Shown piece after piece: positions 5,877 to 13,081 of a stretch of 13,081 nucleotides of DNA. The stretch lies in NCBI GenBank assembly GCA_902783675.1, contig CACZRW010000049.1, forward strand, positions 1-13,081, read 5' to 3'. The notes beneath the pieces were generated by a model. It worked only from the letters and a program-made list of their open reading frames with translations, was not told the origin of the DNA and did not search any database. The translations under genes were made by a program, and so were the position numbers. The DNA is from an uncultured Pseudomonadota bacterium (GTDB lineage Bacteria; Pseudomonadota; Alphaproteobacteria; CACZRW01). Numbering within the stretch: position 1 is the first letter of the stretch; every line of letters starts with the position of its first letter.

Positions 5877-7451
5877 TTCATAAGAATCCGGCAGGTCGTT
5901 TTCAATTAAAACAACATCTCCGACTTTAAGATTTTCGCTCATCCACGCTTTGGCATCGGCAAAGCCGTTTACCTCAACCACCAAGGCATTTTTACCGGCT
6001 TTTTTCCTAAATCCGTCGATAAAACTTTTAAGCCGTGAGGGCACTACCGCAATTAAAATATCCGCAATCTCGCCTGCCTTTTCGCCTAAGTCATGGTGAA
6101 GTTTATCGTGCAATTTTCCCATCTCAATCATGCCCGGAGTAATAAGAATCCTGCGCCCTTTCTGCCCGCGTCCCAAGATACCCAAAAGCTCAAGCGCCGA
6201 GGCAAATCCGTCGGGATTAGAGTTGTATCCGTCATCGATTATAACTGCTCCTCCTGCATCTTTAACCTCTAGCCTGTGCGCCACTTGCGGCAAGTTTTTT
6301 AGCGCCGCGATTATAGTCGTCGCGGGCATCCCGAGCTCCAGCGCCATAGCGATTGCCAAAGCGATATTCTGCGCGTGGTGCTCCCCGAAAATCGGGGCAA
6401 AGATTTTCATTTTTTCCTTGCCGTTATTAAAAACAAATTGCAGCCCTTTTTCGCTTTGCTTTATGTCGGAAACAAAAAACTTTTCCCCTTCTCCGACCTT
6501 AATCGCACCCTTTGGTAAGAGCTTAAAAAACCTTTCCTCAATTTGATTTTTGTTAATGATTAGCACACCGTTTTCACCGACCGCATTTGCCAGTTCAAAC
6601 TTTGCTTTAGCCACATTTTCCTTTGTCTTAAATCGCTCAAAATGAGCATCGCCGACAGCAGTAATAATCCCGTGTTTAGGCCTTACCAAATCGCAAACTT
6701 TTTTAATTGAGCCGATATAATAAGCACCCATTTCAACGATAAAAAACTTGTGCGAAGAATTAAGATTTTGATTGATAATCCGCGACACACCCAGCAATGT
6801 GTTCACACTTCCAGGCGTATAAAGCACCTCGGCATTCGCCGCCAAAATATGCGCCAGAAAATGCTTTACCGAAGTCTTGCCATAGGAACCCGTAACACCG
6901 ATAACCATCGTCTTTGACTTCGCGATTTTTGCACTTGCCATACGCACGAACTTGCGCCTGCCATATGCCTCCACCGGCATCAAAATTATATTCGCCGCAA
7001 CCGGCACAAAGGGGAGCAACTGCACCGTGATAATCGCAACCATAACGGGGGATAAAACCGCCCATTTATAAAGCCCGAATATCACTCCTAAAACCAGAAC
7101 AAAAGAAACAAAAAAGATTCTTTTTACCCGCCAAGTCATGACCAATTTCTTCTTTGCGTGCCGCATATATTTTTGCTCGCGCAAAGCATAAAAGGTAAAC
7201 GGCACAAAGGCAAAGAACGCCAAGAAAGGAAACTTTAACGCCGCCACCCACAAAAGCAAAAGCCAAAGGCAAAGACGCTTATCCACAAGCCTCGCGCCTT
7301 TAAAAACCAACTTCAAAAAGTTTTTATTCTCGTATTCTTCCTGCTGAAAAAACATCAACAAAAAGCGCATTCTAAGCAGCACAAAAACCGCCAAGAAAAC
7401 CAGCACAAAAATACCGATATAAAAGTCAAAAGAGTTTAACATCTCCAGCAC
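5859..7451 (-). CDS. Membrane-anchored MurF-like Mur ligase
   Basis: The C-terminal part (about 180-530) is a Mur ligase of the MurF type, which joins a D-Ala-D-Ala dipeptide to a UDP-MurNAc-peptide using ATP. It has the P-loop at 185-194 (GVTGSYGKTS), an EMGAYYIGSI and GDAHFERF pair, the KAKFEL region with the expected carbamylated lysine, DDGYNSNPDG and ITPGMIEMG. The N-terminal MurF recognition domain is missing; in its place are about 180 residues with roughly five or six hydrophobic helices. GSYGKTS and ITPGMxE wording is typical, from memory, of a membrane-tethered branch seen in Firmicutes and candidate phyla. The start is GTG 7451, with GCGAGG five bases ahead; ATG 7442 has GGAG right against it and is less likely. 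It overlaps the hydrolase gene by 16 bases. Whether it replaces or supplements a canonical MurF cannot be seen. Confidence 0.85.
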   Translation of the reverse strand: MLEMLNSFDFYIGIFVLVFLAVFVLLRMRFLLMFFQQEEYENKNFLKLVFKGARLVDKRLCLWLLLLWVAALKFPFLAFFAFVPFTFYALREQKYMRHAKKKLVMTWRVKRIFFVSFVLVLGVIFGLYKWAVLSPVMVAIITVQLLPFVPVAANIILMPVEAYGRRKFVRMASAKIAKSKTMVIGVTGSYGKTSVKHFLAHILAANAEVLYTPGSVNTLLGVSRIINQNLNSSHKFFIVEMGAYYIGSIKKVCDLVRPKHGIITAVGDAHFERFKTKENVAKAKFELANAVGENGVLIINKNQIEERFFKLLPKGAIKVGEGEKFFVSDIKQSEKGLQFVFNNGKEKMKIFAPIFGEHHAQNIALAIAMALELGMPATTIIAALKNLPQVAHRLEVKDAGGAVIIDDGYNSNPDGFASALELLGILGRGQKGRRILITPGMIEMGKLHDKLHHDLGEKAGEIADILIAVVPSRLKSFIDGFRKKAGKNALVVEVNGFADAKAWMSENLKVGDVVLIENDLPDSYESGFGI

Positions 7452-8185
7452 TTAAACCTCGCCTTCAAAAACTCCTCGATCAAGTTTTGCGCCACGGGAG
7501 AAACAAGTATTGAAAGATGATTTTCCCCTTTTATTTCAAAAAACTCGGCATCACGCATAAGCCCTTGATAGCGCCTGCCGAACTCGCTCGGAGTTTCATT
7601 ATCATCACTTCCGTAAACGAGCAGTGCGGGGCAGGTAACCTTCTTCGCCAGCTCTGCCAAATCCTCGTTCACCGCCATGACCAAAGCGCCTCGCATAACG
7701 GGCGTTGCTTCCCTGTAATCTCTGCTTCCCATTGGCAGTTTTTTTAAAAAGGAAAGAAAGGAAAAACGCCTTACAAAACGCGCTGCTTTTTTCATGCAAA
7801 AGGCTTTTATTCTAAACCGAATAGAGCGCTTTTTCTTAAGCCCCGCGCCAGCCAGAAACACCATACCGTTCACACTTTTTTTGTGTAAATTATAAAGGTG
7901 AATCGCAACCCTCGCTCCAAAAGAATGCCCGACGATAATTGTCTTTTTCTTTGGCATTTGTGCAAGTGTTTTTGCGACTTCCTCGGCATAGTCGGCAGGT
8001 GACATAGGCGCTTTCGGCTCGTCTGATTTTCCAAACCCCGGCAAGTCCAAAAGCACGCATTCCGCCTCGTCGGAAAAATACTCTGCCAAAGACGAAAAAG
8101 CCTGATAACTACCGCCCCAACCATGGATAAAAACCAACCTCAGCGGCAGGTTATTTTTTTCTTTTGGCAGGACGAGATAAAACAT
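7436..8185 (-). CDS. Alpha/beta hydrolase between the two ligase genes
   Basis: The 249-residue protein has the alpha/beta hydrolase pattern: oxyanion loop HGWGGS at 21-26, nucleophile elbow GHSFG at 86-90 (Ser88), acid in YGSDDNETP (Asp194 or Asp195) and His223 in GENHLSI. A basic helical lid (about 117-150), including KKKRSIRFRIKAF, is followed by SRDYREATPVMRG. There is no signal peptide, so it acts in the cytoplasm. A strong AGGGGA ribosome site precedes ATG 8185, seven bases after the ligase stop. Its place between a D-Ala-D-Ala ligase and a MurF-like ligase suggests a job on a D-Ala ester or amide, a lipid-linked precursor or an undesired by-product. The reaction is unknown. Confidence 0.85.
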   Translation of the reverse strand: MFYLVLPKEKNNLPLRLVFIHGWGGSYQAFSSLAEYFSDEAECVLLDLPGFGKSDEPKAPMSPADYAEEVAKTLAQMPKKKTIIVGHSFGARVAIHLYNLHKKSVNGMVFLAGAGLKKKRSIRFRIKAFCMKKAARFVRRFSFLSFLKKLPMGSRDYREATPVMRGALVMAVNEDLAELAKKVTCPALLVYGSDDNETPSEFGRRYQGLMRDAEFFEIKGENHLSILVSPVAQNLIEEFLKARFKCWRC

Positions 8186-8192
8186 TTTTCCC

Positions 8193-9422
8193 CTACTTAA
8201 AAATGCGATTATCAGAGATGGTTTTTAGAAAATCGGAATACTTTTCTTCTTGCCTGAAACCTTCTTCAATCAAAGCATTTACAAGCTTTGTAAATCCGAC
8301 CTTAGGCTCTGCCGCTTCCCACAGAAAATACGACAGCGAGCCGGGGATAGGATTAACCTCGCCAAGCCACATTTGCCCTGTTTTGGTATCGCAAAGAAAA
8401 TCAATTCGCGCATTGCCGCATGCACGCAATTCGTTAAAAATCGCCGCCGCCCAAGCCTTGATATTCTCCGCTTGTTTTTTGCTAAGCTCCTTGGGATTAA
8501 GGGCGCGCGTCATCGCCAGCATTCCCGCAGAAATCCTGCCGCTATTGCCGCCCTTGCAACCGCAGGTTTTAGTCCCGCCCATCTTGCCGGCTTTGCCGTT
8601 TTTCCCGCCGGCTTTATACTTATCCTCAAAAGAAAGCACCGCATCGTTATTCTTTATCGGACGCTCAATCGCCGAGAATCTCGTCTCGCCGAAAGCATTA
8701 CAAACCGACACATTGTATTCCTCTAAATTAGGAACAAACGGCTCAACCATCGCTAAAGAATCAAGCGCAAAAACTTTCAAAATAGCGGCATAAAGCTCCT
8801 CTTTATTATTGGCTTTTGACACCCCGATACTTGAGCCCAAAGAACAAGGCTTAACAATCACGGGGAACTTAAACTTCACATCTTTTGCGAGCTTCTCCAC
8901 ATCAAAGAAATCCTTCCCCTCGGGACGCTTTATAAGCACATCGTCAAGCACCGGCACACCGATAGCCTTGCAAACCCGCTTTGTCGCGATTTTATCCATA
9001 AAAACCGTTGCCGCCAAAGGACGACATCCCGAATAAGGAATCCCCGCCGTCTCCATCAAACCTTGGAAAAGACCGTCCTCTCCGTAGCCTCCGTGAAAAG
9101 CCAAAAACGCAAAGTCAAAATAAATCGGCTTCGCCCTGCCGAACAACCCTTTCTTAAGAGGCAAAATATGCGCCCTTTCACCACCTATTTTAAACTCTAC
9201 GGGAGTAACCGTTTTTTGCTTTTCCTTAGTCAAAGGATAGGTGGAAGAATCCAAAAGTTTCTCACCCGTCCACCATTTTCCGTCCAAATCAACATAGACG
9301 GGAAAAGGCTCATACTTAGTCGTATCAATAGCACGAAAGGCCTGCAGACCTGTCAAAATACTGATATCATGCTCAAACGATCTTTCGCCGAAAAACACAG
9401 CGATTTTTTTCTTATTTTCCAT
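8193..9422 (-). CDS. ddl: D-alanine--D-alanine ligase family protein with glycine/cysteine-rich insertion
   Basis: Ddl couples ATP hydrolysis to joining two D-alanines (or D-Ala with another D-residue) for peptidoglycan. ATP-grasp motifs are present: FHGGYGEDG at 109-117, KPCSLGSSIGV at 191-201 and GEVNPIPGSLSYFLW at 354-368. At 409 residues it is longer than most (about 310-370). Part of the excess is a low-complexity segment at about 271-299, rich in Gly, Lys and Ser with CGC, between SFEDKYK and GMLAMTR, where the substrate-covering loop normally sits. The NPIPGSLSYFLW ending and GMxxxTR element recall a clade seen in Firmicutes and candidate phyla rather than the usual proteobacterial DdlB. 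Whether the second substrate is D-Ala, D-Ser or D-lactate cannot be decided. The ATG follows the plsC stop by one base, with GGGGAA as ribosome site. Confidence 0.9.
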   Translation of the reverse strand: MENKKKIAVFFGERSFEHDISILTGLQAFRAIDTTKYEPFPVYVDLDGKWWTGEKLLDSSTYPLTKEKQKTVTPVEFKIGGERAHILPLKKGLFGRAKPIYFDFAFLAFHGGYGEDGLFQGLMETAGIPYSGCRPLAATVFMDKIATKRVCKAIGVPVLDDVLIKRPEGKDFFDVEKLAKDVKFKFPVIVKPCSLGSSIGVSKANNKEELYAAILKVFALDSLAMVEPFVPNLEEYNVSVCNAFGETRFSAIERPIKNNDAVLSFEDKYKAGGKNGKAGKMGGTKTCGCKGGNSGRISAGMLAMTRALNPKELSKKQAENIKAWAAAIFNELRACGNARIDFLCDTKTGQMWLGEVNPIPGSLSYFLWEAAEPKVGFTKLVNALIEEGFRQEEKYSDFLKTISDNRIFK

Positions 9423-9423
9423 T

Positions 9424-10137
9424 TTATTCCCCTTTAGGAAGCAACGAACAAGCTTCCTCTATTTCCTGTTGCAATTTATTCAAGAAGGCGCGTTTCTCCA
9501 TACCGGGTTTTATCGGCGGCAGAAGCTCTAAAGTAATCGTCCCCGCCTTTTTAAAGAAAGAGTTTTTAGGCCACAAATAACCCGAATTAATCGCCGCGGG
9601 CACAACCTCGGCCTTGGTGTGATCGTAAATCATCGCCACTCCGGGATTGTATAAAGGCTCATCGCCCGGCGCGCGCCGTGTCCCCTCGGGGAAGATAACC
9701 ACGACCTTCCCCTCTGCCAGCTTTTGTTTAGCGTTTTCAAACATGTCGCGCATGGCTCGCGTTCCGCCTTTTCTATCAACTGCGATGCACCCCATTTTTT
9801 TCATTGTCCAGCCCATGAAAGGCACCTTTGCCATTTCCATTTTGAATATATAAGCAGGCGCGTTAACCAACGAATGGAATATGATGGTATCAAAGGCAGA
9901 TTGATGTTTGCACGCGATTATATACCCGCCTTTTTTGGGCAAGTTTTCCTTTCCCTTGATGACCAATTTTATACCGACCAGCACTCTTGACAACCACAGG
10001 CAAGACCTTGACCACCAAGTAATATAGCCGATTAGCCACTTTTTCGGAAAAGGAAAAAGCACTACTGCCGAAATACACACAAAGGCAGTTAAAAACACGA
10101 AGGCTACCGTAAATATAAATGAACGAATAAATAACAT
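9424..10137 (-). CDS. plsC: 1-acyl-sn-glycerol-3-phosphate acyltransferase
   Basis: PlsC adds the second acyl chain to lysophosphatidate, giving phosphatidate for membrane lipids. The 237-residue protein has an N-terminal membrane helix (about 5-30), the catalytic HQSAFD (HX4D) at 78-83, the phosphate-binding FPEGTR at 149-154 and a substrate-pocket VPFMGW segment. An AGAGGA ribosome site lies about ten bases before ATG 10137. In alphaproteobacteria this gene often follows ftsE, ftsX and a DUF218 gene as here. Its stop almost touches the ligase start, giving coupled translation into the cell-wall module. Confidence 0.92.
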   Translation of the reverse strand: MLFIRSFIFTVAFVFLTAFVCISAVVLFPFPKKWLIGYITWWSRSCLWLSRVLVGIKLVIKGKENLPKKGGYIIACKHQSAFDTIIFHSLVNAPAYIFKMEMAKVPFMGWTMKKMGCIAVDRKGGTRAMRDMFENAKQKLAEGKVVVIFPEGTRRAPGDEPLYNPGVAMIYDHTKAEVVPAAINSGYLWPKNSFFKKAGTITLELLPPIKPGMEKRAFLNKLQQEIEEACSLLPKGE

Positions 10138-10156
10138 TTAATCATATCCTCTTAAA

Positions 10157-10723
10157 CTAAAACAATGCTCTTAAATAGGCAACGACATACTTATTATATT
10201 CCTTAAACAACACGCCGAGCCCCGTAAAATATCCTTTCCTTTCGGCATCAAAAGCGACACCGAAAGGCACGATTTCCATATCCGGCATCATGACGCGAAA
10301 CTCGAGCAAACTGCGCGGCAAATGATAATCCGAAGTAACCAGCATAATGGATTTCAGACCCTGCGACTTCGCCCACAAAGACACCTCTAAAGCGTTTTCC
10401 TTTGTGTTACTGGCATCGCGTCCGAGCTCAGGCAAACCTCTTTTCTCCTCGGAAAGAACATCCGCCCCGCTCATACTTTCAAATTCGGCACCTCCGCCCA
10501 CACCGGAGATAAAGAGCCTTGGAGCCAACCCGCGATTGAACAAATCCGACGCCGTCGAAAGCCTGTTATGCCCACCGGTTAAAACCACTATCGCATCAAC
10601 ATGTTTTTCTTCATTTTGCCCGCACGCATAGACACAAAAAGCAAAAAAGGCAAAACCGCAAGCATAAATAGCAAGCAACACCGCCGCTAAACAAAGCAAC
10701 CTTTTTTGCCTTTTTTTCATCAT
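10157..10723 (-). CDS. ydcF: YdcF-family DUF218 protein
   Basis: The 188-residue product has an N-terminal membrane helix (about 9-32), then a DUF218 domain facing the periplasm. Motifs are IVVLTGG at 45-51, the GLAPRLFISG strand, ASNTKENA at 104-111 and VTSDYHLPRS at 129-138, all typical of the family. SanA and ElyC relatives act in envelope integrity; the chemistry is unknown, and YdcF binds S-adenosylmethionine. It begins with two ATG codons, at 10723 and 10720; either could serve. The start is two bases after the ftsX stop, with AGGAGA inside the end of ftsX at longer than ideal spacing. DUF218 genes after ftsX are usual in alphaproteobacteria. Confidence 0.87.
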   Translation of the reverse strand: MMKKRQKRLLCLAAVLLAIYACGFAFFAFCVYACGQNEEKHVDAIVVLTGGHNRLSTASDLFNRGLAPRLFISGVGGGAEFESMSGADVLSEEKRGLPELGRDASNTKENALEVSLWAKSQGLKSIMLVTSDYHLPRSLLEFRVMMPDMEIVPFGVAFDAERKGYFTGLGVLFKEYNKYVVAYLRALF

Positions 10724-10725
10724 CG

Positions 10726-11643
10726 CTACAATGTTCTCCTCAGCTTAAAGGCGACCGTGACATAGGCGGTAATTCCCGACACAAGCGCGGCGATAAAAGG
10801 CACAACCAGCACATAGAACCAATCCCAACCGCCAAGCCAACCATCGGCAATCATTCCCACTTCCAAACTCTTCGCCAAAAAGGCAGTAACAATGACAATC
10901 GGCACCGAAATTACCGCACCGATAATCGCACCGCCAAAACTGAAAGTCATTGTCCTTTGCGCGAATAACGAAGCAATGTATCCGTCTCTTGCACCGATAA
11001 GATGCAAAAGTTCAATCGCCGGCCTATGCACCGCCAAACTTGTGACCGTGGCGTAAATCACCGCAAAAGAAGTCGTAAGGAGCACCAGCCCCAAAATCCC
11101 GAGCGCCGTAAGATTCAAAGTAGTTGTAAGGTTCATAAGCTTTGCAAGCCATACCCTATGCACATCTAACGAAGCGTTAGGGGCAACCTTAACAAGCTCT
11201 TCTTTAAGCTTATTCAAATCAACATTATCACCGTCATCGACCGTAACATCAATTAGGCGCGGCAAAGGAAAACCTTCGTCCATAATCGCCTCACCGAGCC
11301 ACGGCTTCAAAAGTTCTTGCAAATCCGCCAAAGGCACTATTTTCACTTGCTTCACACCATCGACATCTTTTAAAAAATCAGCGGCTTTATTGACCTCGAC
11401 CATAGTGGCGCTTTTTGCTCTTTCCGTCATATCGGCACCGGCGAATTCTTTAGGCGGCAACACCTGCACCGTAAGCGACCCTGTCATAGACGAGCTCCAC
11501 TTAGCCGTCATATTTTGCACGGCCAGAGCGCCTGCCAAACTAAGCGTCGCCAAAAACACCATCAGCATCATAATCCACGGCAAAAACAGACTGGAAGTAT
11601 CATAGGCAAAAGGCAGTTTTCTGGGCTTATATTTTTTGCTCAT
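10726..11643 (-). CDS. ftsX: Cell division protein FtsX
   Basis: FtsX is the membrane part of the FtsEX complex, which signals from the divisome to peptidoglycan hydrolases or their activators. The 305 residues include an N-terminal cytoplasmic tail, membrane helix one (about 20-42), an extracytoplasmic domain (about 43-170) with VQVLPP and VDGVKQVKIV, then three helices near 176-200, 235-257 and 274-297. The cytoplasmic ELLHLIGARDGYIA segment (211-224) is the FtsX/MacB coupling region. The start overlaps the end of ftsE by four bases (ATGA). The protein is ordinary for alphaproteobacterial FtsX. Confidence 0.93.
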   Translation of the reverse strand: MSKKYKPRKLPFAYDTSSLFLPWIMMLMVFLATLSLAGALAVQNMTAKWSSSMTGSLTVQVLPPKEFAGADMTERAKSATMVEVNKAADFLKDVDGVKQVKIVPLADLQELLKPWLGEAIMDEGFPLPRLIDVTVDDGDNVDLNKLKEELVKVAPNASLDVHRVWLAKLMNLTTTLNLTALGILGLVLLTTSFAVIYATVTSLAVHRPAIELLHLIGARDGYIASLFAQRTMTFSFGGAIIGAVISVPIVIVTAFLAKSLEVGMIADGWLGGWDWFYVLVVPFIAALVSGITAYVTVAFKLRRTL

Positions 11644-12365
11644 ATCGGCTCCCTCCCTGTCATAATCGGCCGCGCTGCCGGCAATAGATGCAAATGCCTG
11701 TCCGCAAGATGCAACCTCGGATAGCCGAGCCGCTCAATCAGCTTTTCGTTATGAGTTGCAATTACAACAGTCGTGCCGATTTTGTTAAGCTCCACGAACA
11801 GGCGCAACTGGCGCATCGCCATCTTATCATCGACATTTCCCGTAGGTTCGTCGGCAAGCAGCAACTTCGGACGATTGATAAGCGCCCTTGCGATTGCCAC
11901 CCGCTGCTTTTGCCCGCCGGCAAGAGTAGGCGGTTTAGCGTCTATATGATCGGACAGCCCGACCCAGTTCAAAAGTTCACGCACATGGCGTTTTATCTCT
12001 ACTTCTTTAATTCCCAAAACTCGCAAAGGAAGAGCGACATTTTCCCTTGCGGACAAATGATCCAAAAGTCTGAACTCTTGGAAAACGACTCCGATATTGC
12101 GCCTGATTTCCGGGAACTTTTTGCGATTTTTGCTAATCACATCGGTCCCGAAAACTTTTAAATTTCCTTTGGTAGGGCAAAGTGACAGGCTCATAAGATT
12201 TATAAGCGAACTTTTGCCTGCACCGCTTTCTCCCGTCAAAAAATAAAAGCTTCCGGGAGCGAGCGAAAAAGTAATATCTTCAAGAACCTCGGGGCCGTTT
12301 CCATAACGAAGCCCGACATTTTTGAACTCAACGACATTCATCATTCCAGAGCTATTTTCCAGCAC
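11640..12365 (-). CDS. ftsE: Cell division ATP-binding protein FtsE
   Basis: FtsE is the ATPase of the FtsEX complex. The 241-residue product from GTG 12365 has Walker A GESGAGKSS (residues 45-53), Q-loop FQEF (95-98), signature LAGGQ (148-152; LSGGE is more usual), Walker B LLLADEP and the switch His. An upstream in-frame ATG at 12425 would add 20 residues but lies between a TTGACT and a TAAAAT promoter box, so its codon would not be in the message. GTG 12365 has AAAGGGGA at good spacing; the ATG pair at 12344/12341 is the alternative, closer to the usual family start MxxFxNVGLRYG, with a weaker GGAA. It overlaps ftsX by four bases. Confidence 0.92.
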   Translation of the reverse strand: MLENSSGMMNVVEFKNVGLRYGNGPEVLEDITFSLAPGSFYFLTGESGAGKSSLINLMSLSLCPTKGNLKVFGTDVISKNRKKFPEIRRNIGVVFQEFRLLDHLSARENVALPLRVLGIKEVEIKRHVRELLNWVGLSDHIDAKPPTLAGGQKQRVAIARALINRPKLLLADEPTGNVDDKMAMRQLRLFVELNKIGTTVVIATHNEKLIERLGYPRLHLADRHLHLLPAARPIMTGREPI

Positions 12366-12414
12366 TTCTTCCCCTTTAAAACCAAGCACGAACTTAATAT
12401 CTTGTCTTGGCAAG

Positions 12415-12444
12415 ATTTTAATCATATAAACAAGAGAAAGTCAA
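12415..12444 (-). promoter_or_regulatory. Sigma-70-type promoter of the ftsE operon
   Basis: On the minus strand TTGACT (12444-12439) is followed after 18 bases by TAAAAT (12420-12415). Initiation near 12408 would leave a leader of about 40 bases before GTG 12365. No other convincing promoter was seen within the following genes, so it may drive all seven down to 5859. It sits 27 bases from the divergent zinc-ribbon start. Confidence 0.6.
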
Positions 12445-12471
12445 AAGTTAGCTAAAGGTTTTTTTAATCAG

Positions 12472-13080
12472 ATGTATATTGTTTGCCCGACTTGCAAAGC
12501 TAAGTATTTGGTAAGTGATGATATTTTACCGTCACCTCTGCCGCAAGTGCGCTGCTGCCTTTGCCAAAATGTATGGCAGCTTACAGAGGAAGACTCGGCA
12601 GATTCCGGCGATGATTTGGCTTTTTTAGACATTCCGCTCGATACCTCGGAACCGGCGCCTTCGTATAAGCCGCTGGTGCTGGCGATTTTTGTTTTATGCA
12701 TATTGGCGGGCCTGTGGTTCGGCAGATTTTTCCTGACGGAAAAGTTCCCTTTTATGGAAAGCGCATACAAAACTTTTGGCATTGATTCCGTGTTAACGGG
12801 GCAAGGACTTGATTTTGCCAATATCCGTCACGAAACGGTTTATGAAGACGACATGGAGTATTTGGAAATAAAAGGACAAGTAGTAAACACGACCCCGCGT
12901 CTTTTGCCTCTTCCCAAAATCACCGCCAATTTGTTTACGAGACAAGGGCTGAAAGTGGGAGAAAAGACTATATCTTTGCCCAAAGATTTTATCGCCGGAT
13001 ATGAAAACGAGCCGTTCAAGATTATGATACTTGCGCCTTCTTCAACGGCCGAAATTATCAGGATAATTTTCACCAAATAA
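12472..13080 (+). CDS. Zinc-ribbon (MJ0042) and DUF3426 membrane protein
   Basis: The 202-residue protein starts with a zinc ribbon, CPTC at 5-8 and CCLC at 28-31, as in the MJ0042-type domain. An acidic linker, a membrane helix (about 68-84) and a DUF3426 domain (about 105-202) with LEIKGQVVNTT follow. It is common divergent from ftsE in alphaproteobacteria; the role is unknown, and the zinc ribbon should be cytoplasmic and DUF3426 periplasmic. The ATG at 12472 has no good ribosome site (AAAGG is about 12 bases away). The stop is the last complete codon of the window. Confidence 0.9.
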   Translation: MYIVCPTCKAKYLVSDDILPSPLPQVRCCLCQNVWQLTEEDSADSGDDLAFLDIPLDTSEPAPSYKPLVLAIFVLCILAGLWFGRFFLTEKFPFMESAYKTFGIDSVLTGQGLDFANIRHETVYEDDMEYLEIKGQVVNTTPRLLPLPKITANLFTRQGLKVGEKTISLPKDFIAGYENEPFKIMILAPSSTAEIIRIIFTK

Positions 13081-13081
13081 C

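Noticed and set aside
8523..8612. Frameshift or sequencing error in the Ddl gene at the low-complexity segment
   Set aside because: The frame is continuous and both flanks align with Ddl motifs in the same frame, so an insertion is the simpler reading.
8164..8793. Long open frame (209 codons) on the plus strand
   Set aside because: It is antisense to the Ddl gene, whose motifs are intact; composition is that of a shadow frame.

Overview
The window suggests an anaerobic or host-associated alphaproteobacterium of moderate GC content, probably Rhodospirillales-like. This is inferred from gene content and order, not from any database comparison. The supporting arrangements are: a small coiled-coil gene, zapA, a 6S RNA and 5-formyltetrahydrofolate cyclo-ligase in a row; a zinc-ribbon/DUF3426 gene divergent from ftsE-ftsX-ydcF-plsC; and a fliL-fliM-motE flagellar run.

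Layout. Positions 1-618 (minus) hold a YmdB-type metallophosphoesterase cut by the left edge. Positions 698-1549 (plus) hold a ten-helix-type DMT/EamA-like membrane protein lying between that gene and 5-formyltetrahydrofolate cyclo-ligase (1573-2136, minus). The 247-base gap from 2137 to 2383 is filled by a 6S RNA candidate on the minus strand, with its own promoter-like sequence at the end of zapA and a hairpin/T-tract terminator. zapA and a 69-residue coiled-coil protein lie upstream of it. From 3083 to 3686 (plus) is a small two-gene operon with promoter and strong terminator: a short ferredoxin-thioredoxin-reductase-catalytic-type Fe-S protein and a DUF378-like two-helix membrane protein with eight cysteines packed into its C-terminal tail. 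Positions 3739-5876 (plus) carry fliL, fliM and motE.

From 12444 down to 5859 (minus) runs one tightly packed seven-gene operon: ftsE, ftsX, ydcF (DUF218), plsC, a D-Ala-D-Ala ligase family gene, an alpha/beta hydrolase and a membrane-anchored MurF-like ligase. The first four are the usual alphaproteobacterial set. The last three look like a separate cell-wall module (make D-Ala-D-X dipeptide, an unknown hydrolase step, join dipeptide to a UDP-MurNAc-peptide or related acceptor at the membrane) attached to the division operon. The zinc-ribbon/DUF3426 gene (12472-13080, plus) is divergent from ftsE.

The main theme is cell envelope and division (ZapA, FtsEX, peptidoglycan precursor enzymes, phospholipid acyltransferase) plus motility. 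The two most unusual parts are the cysteine-rich redox/membrane pair at 3083-3626 and the ligase-hydrolase-ligase module at 5859-9422. No insertion sequences, CRISPR arrays, tRNAs or rRNAs were seen.
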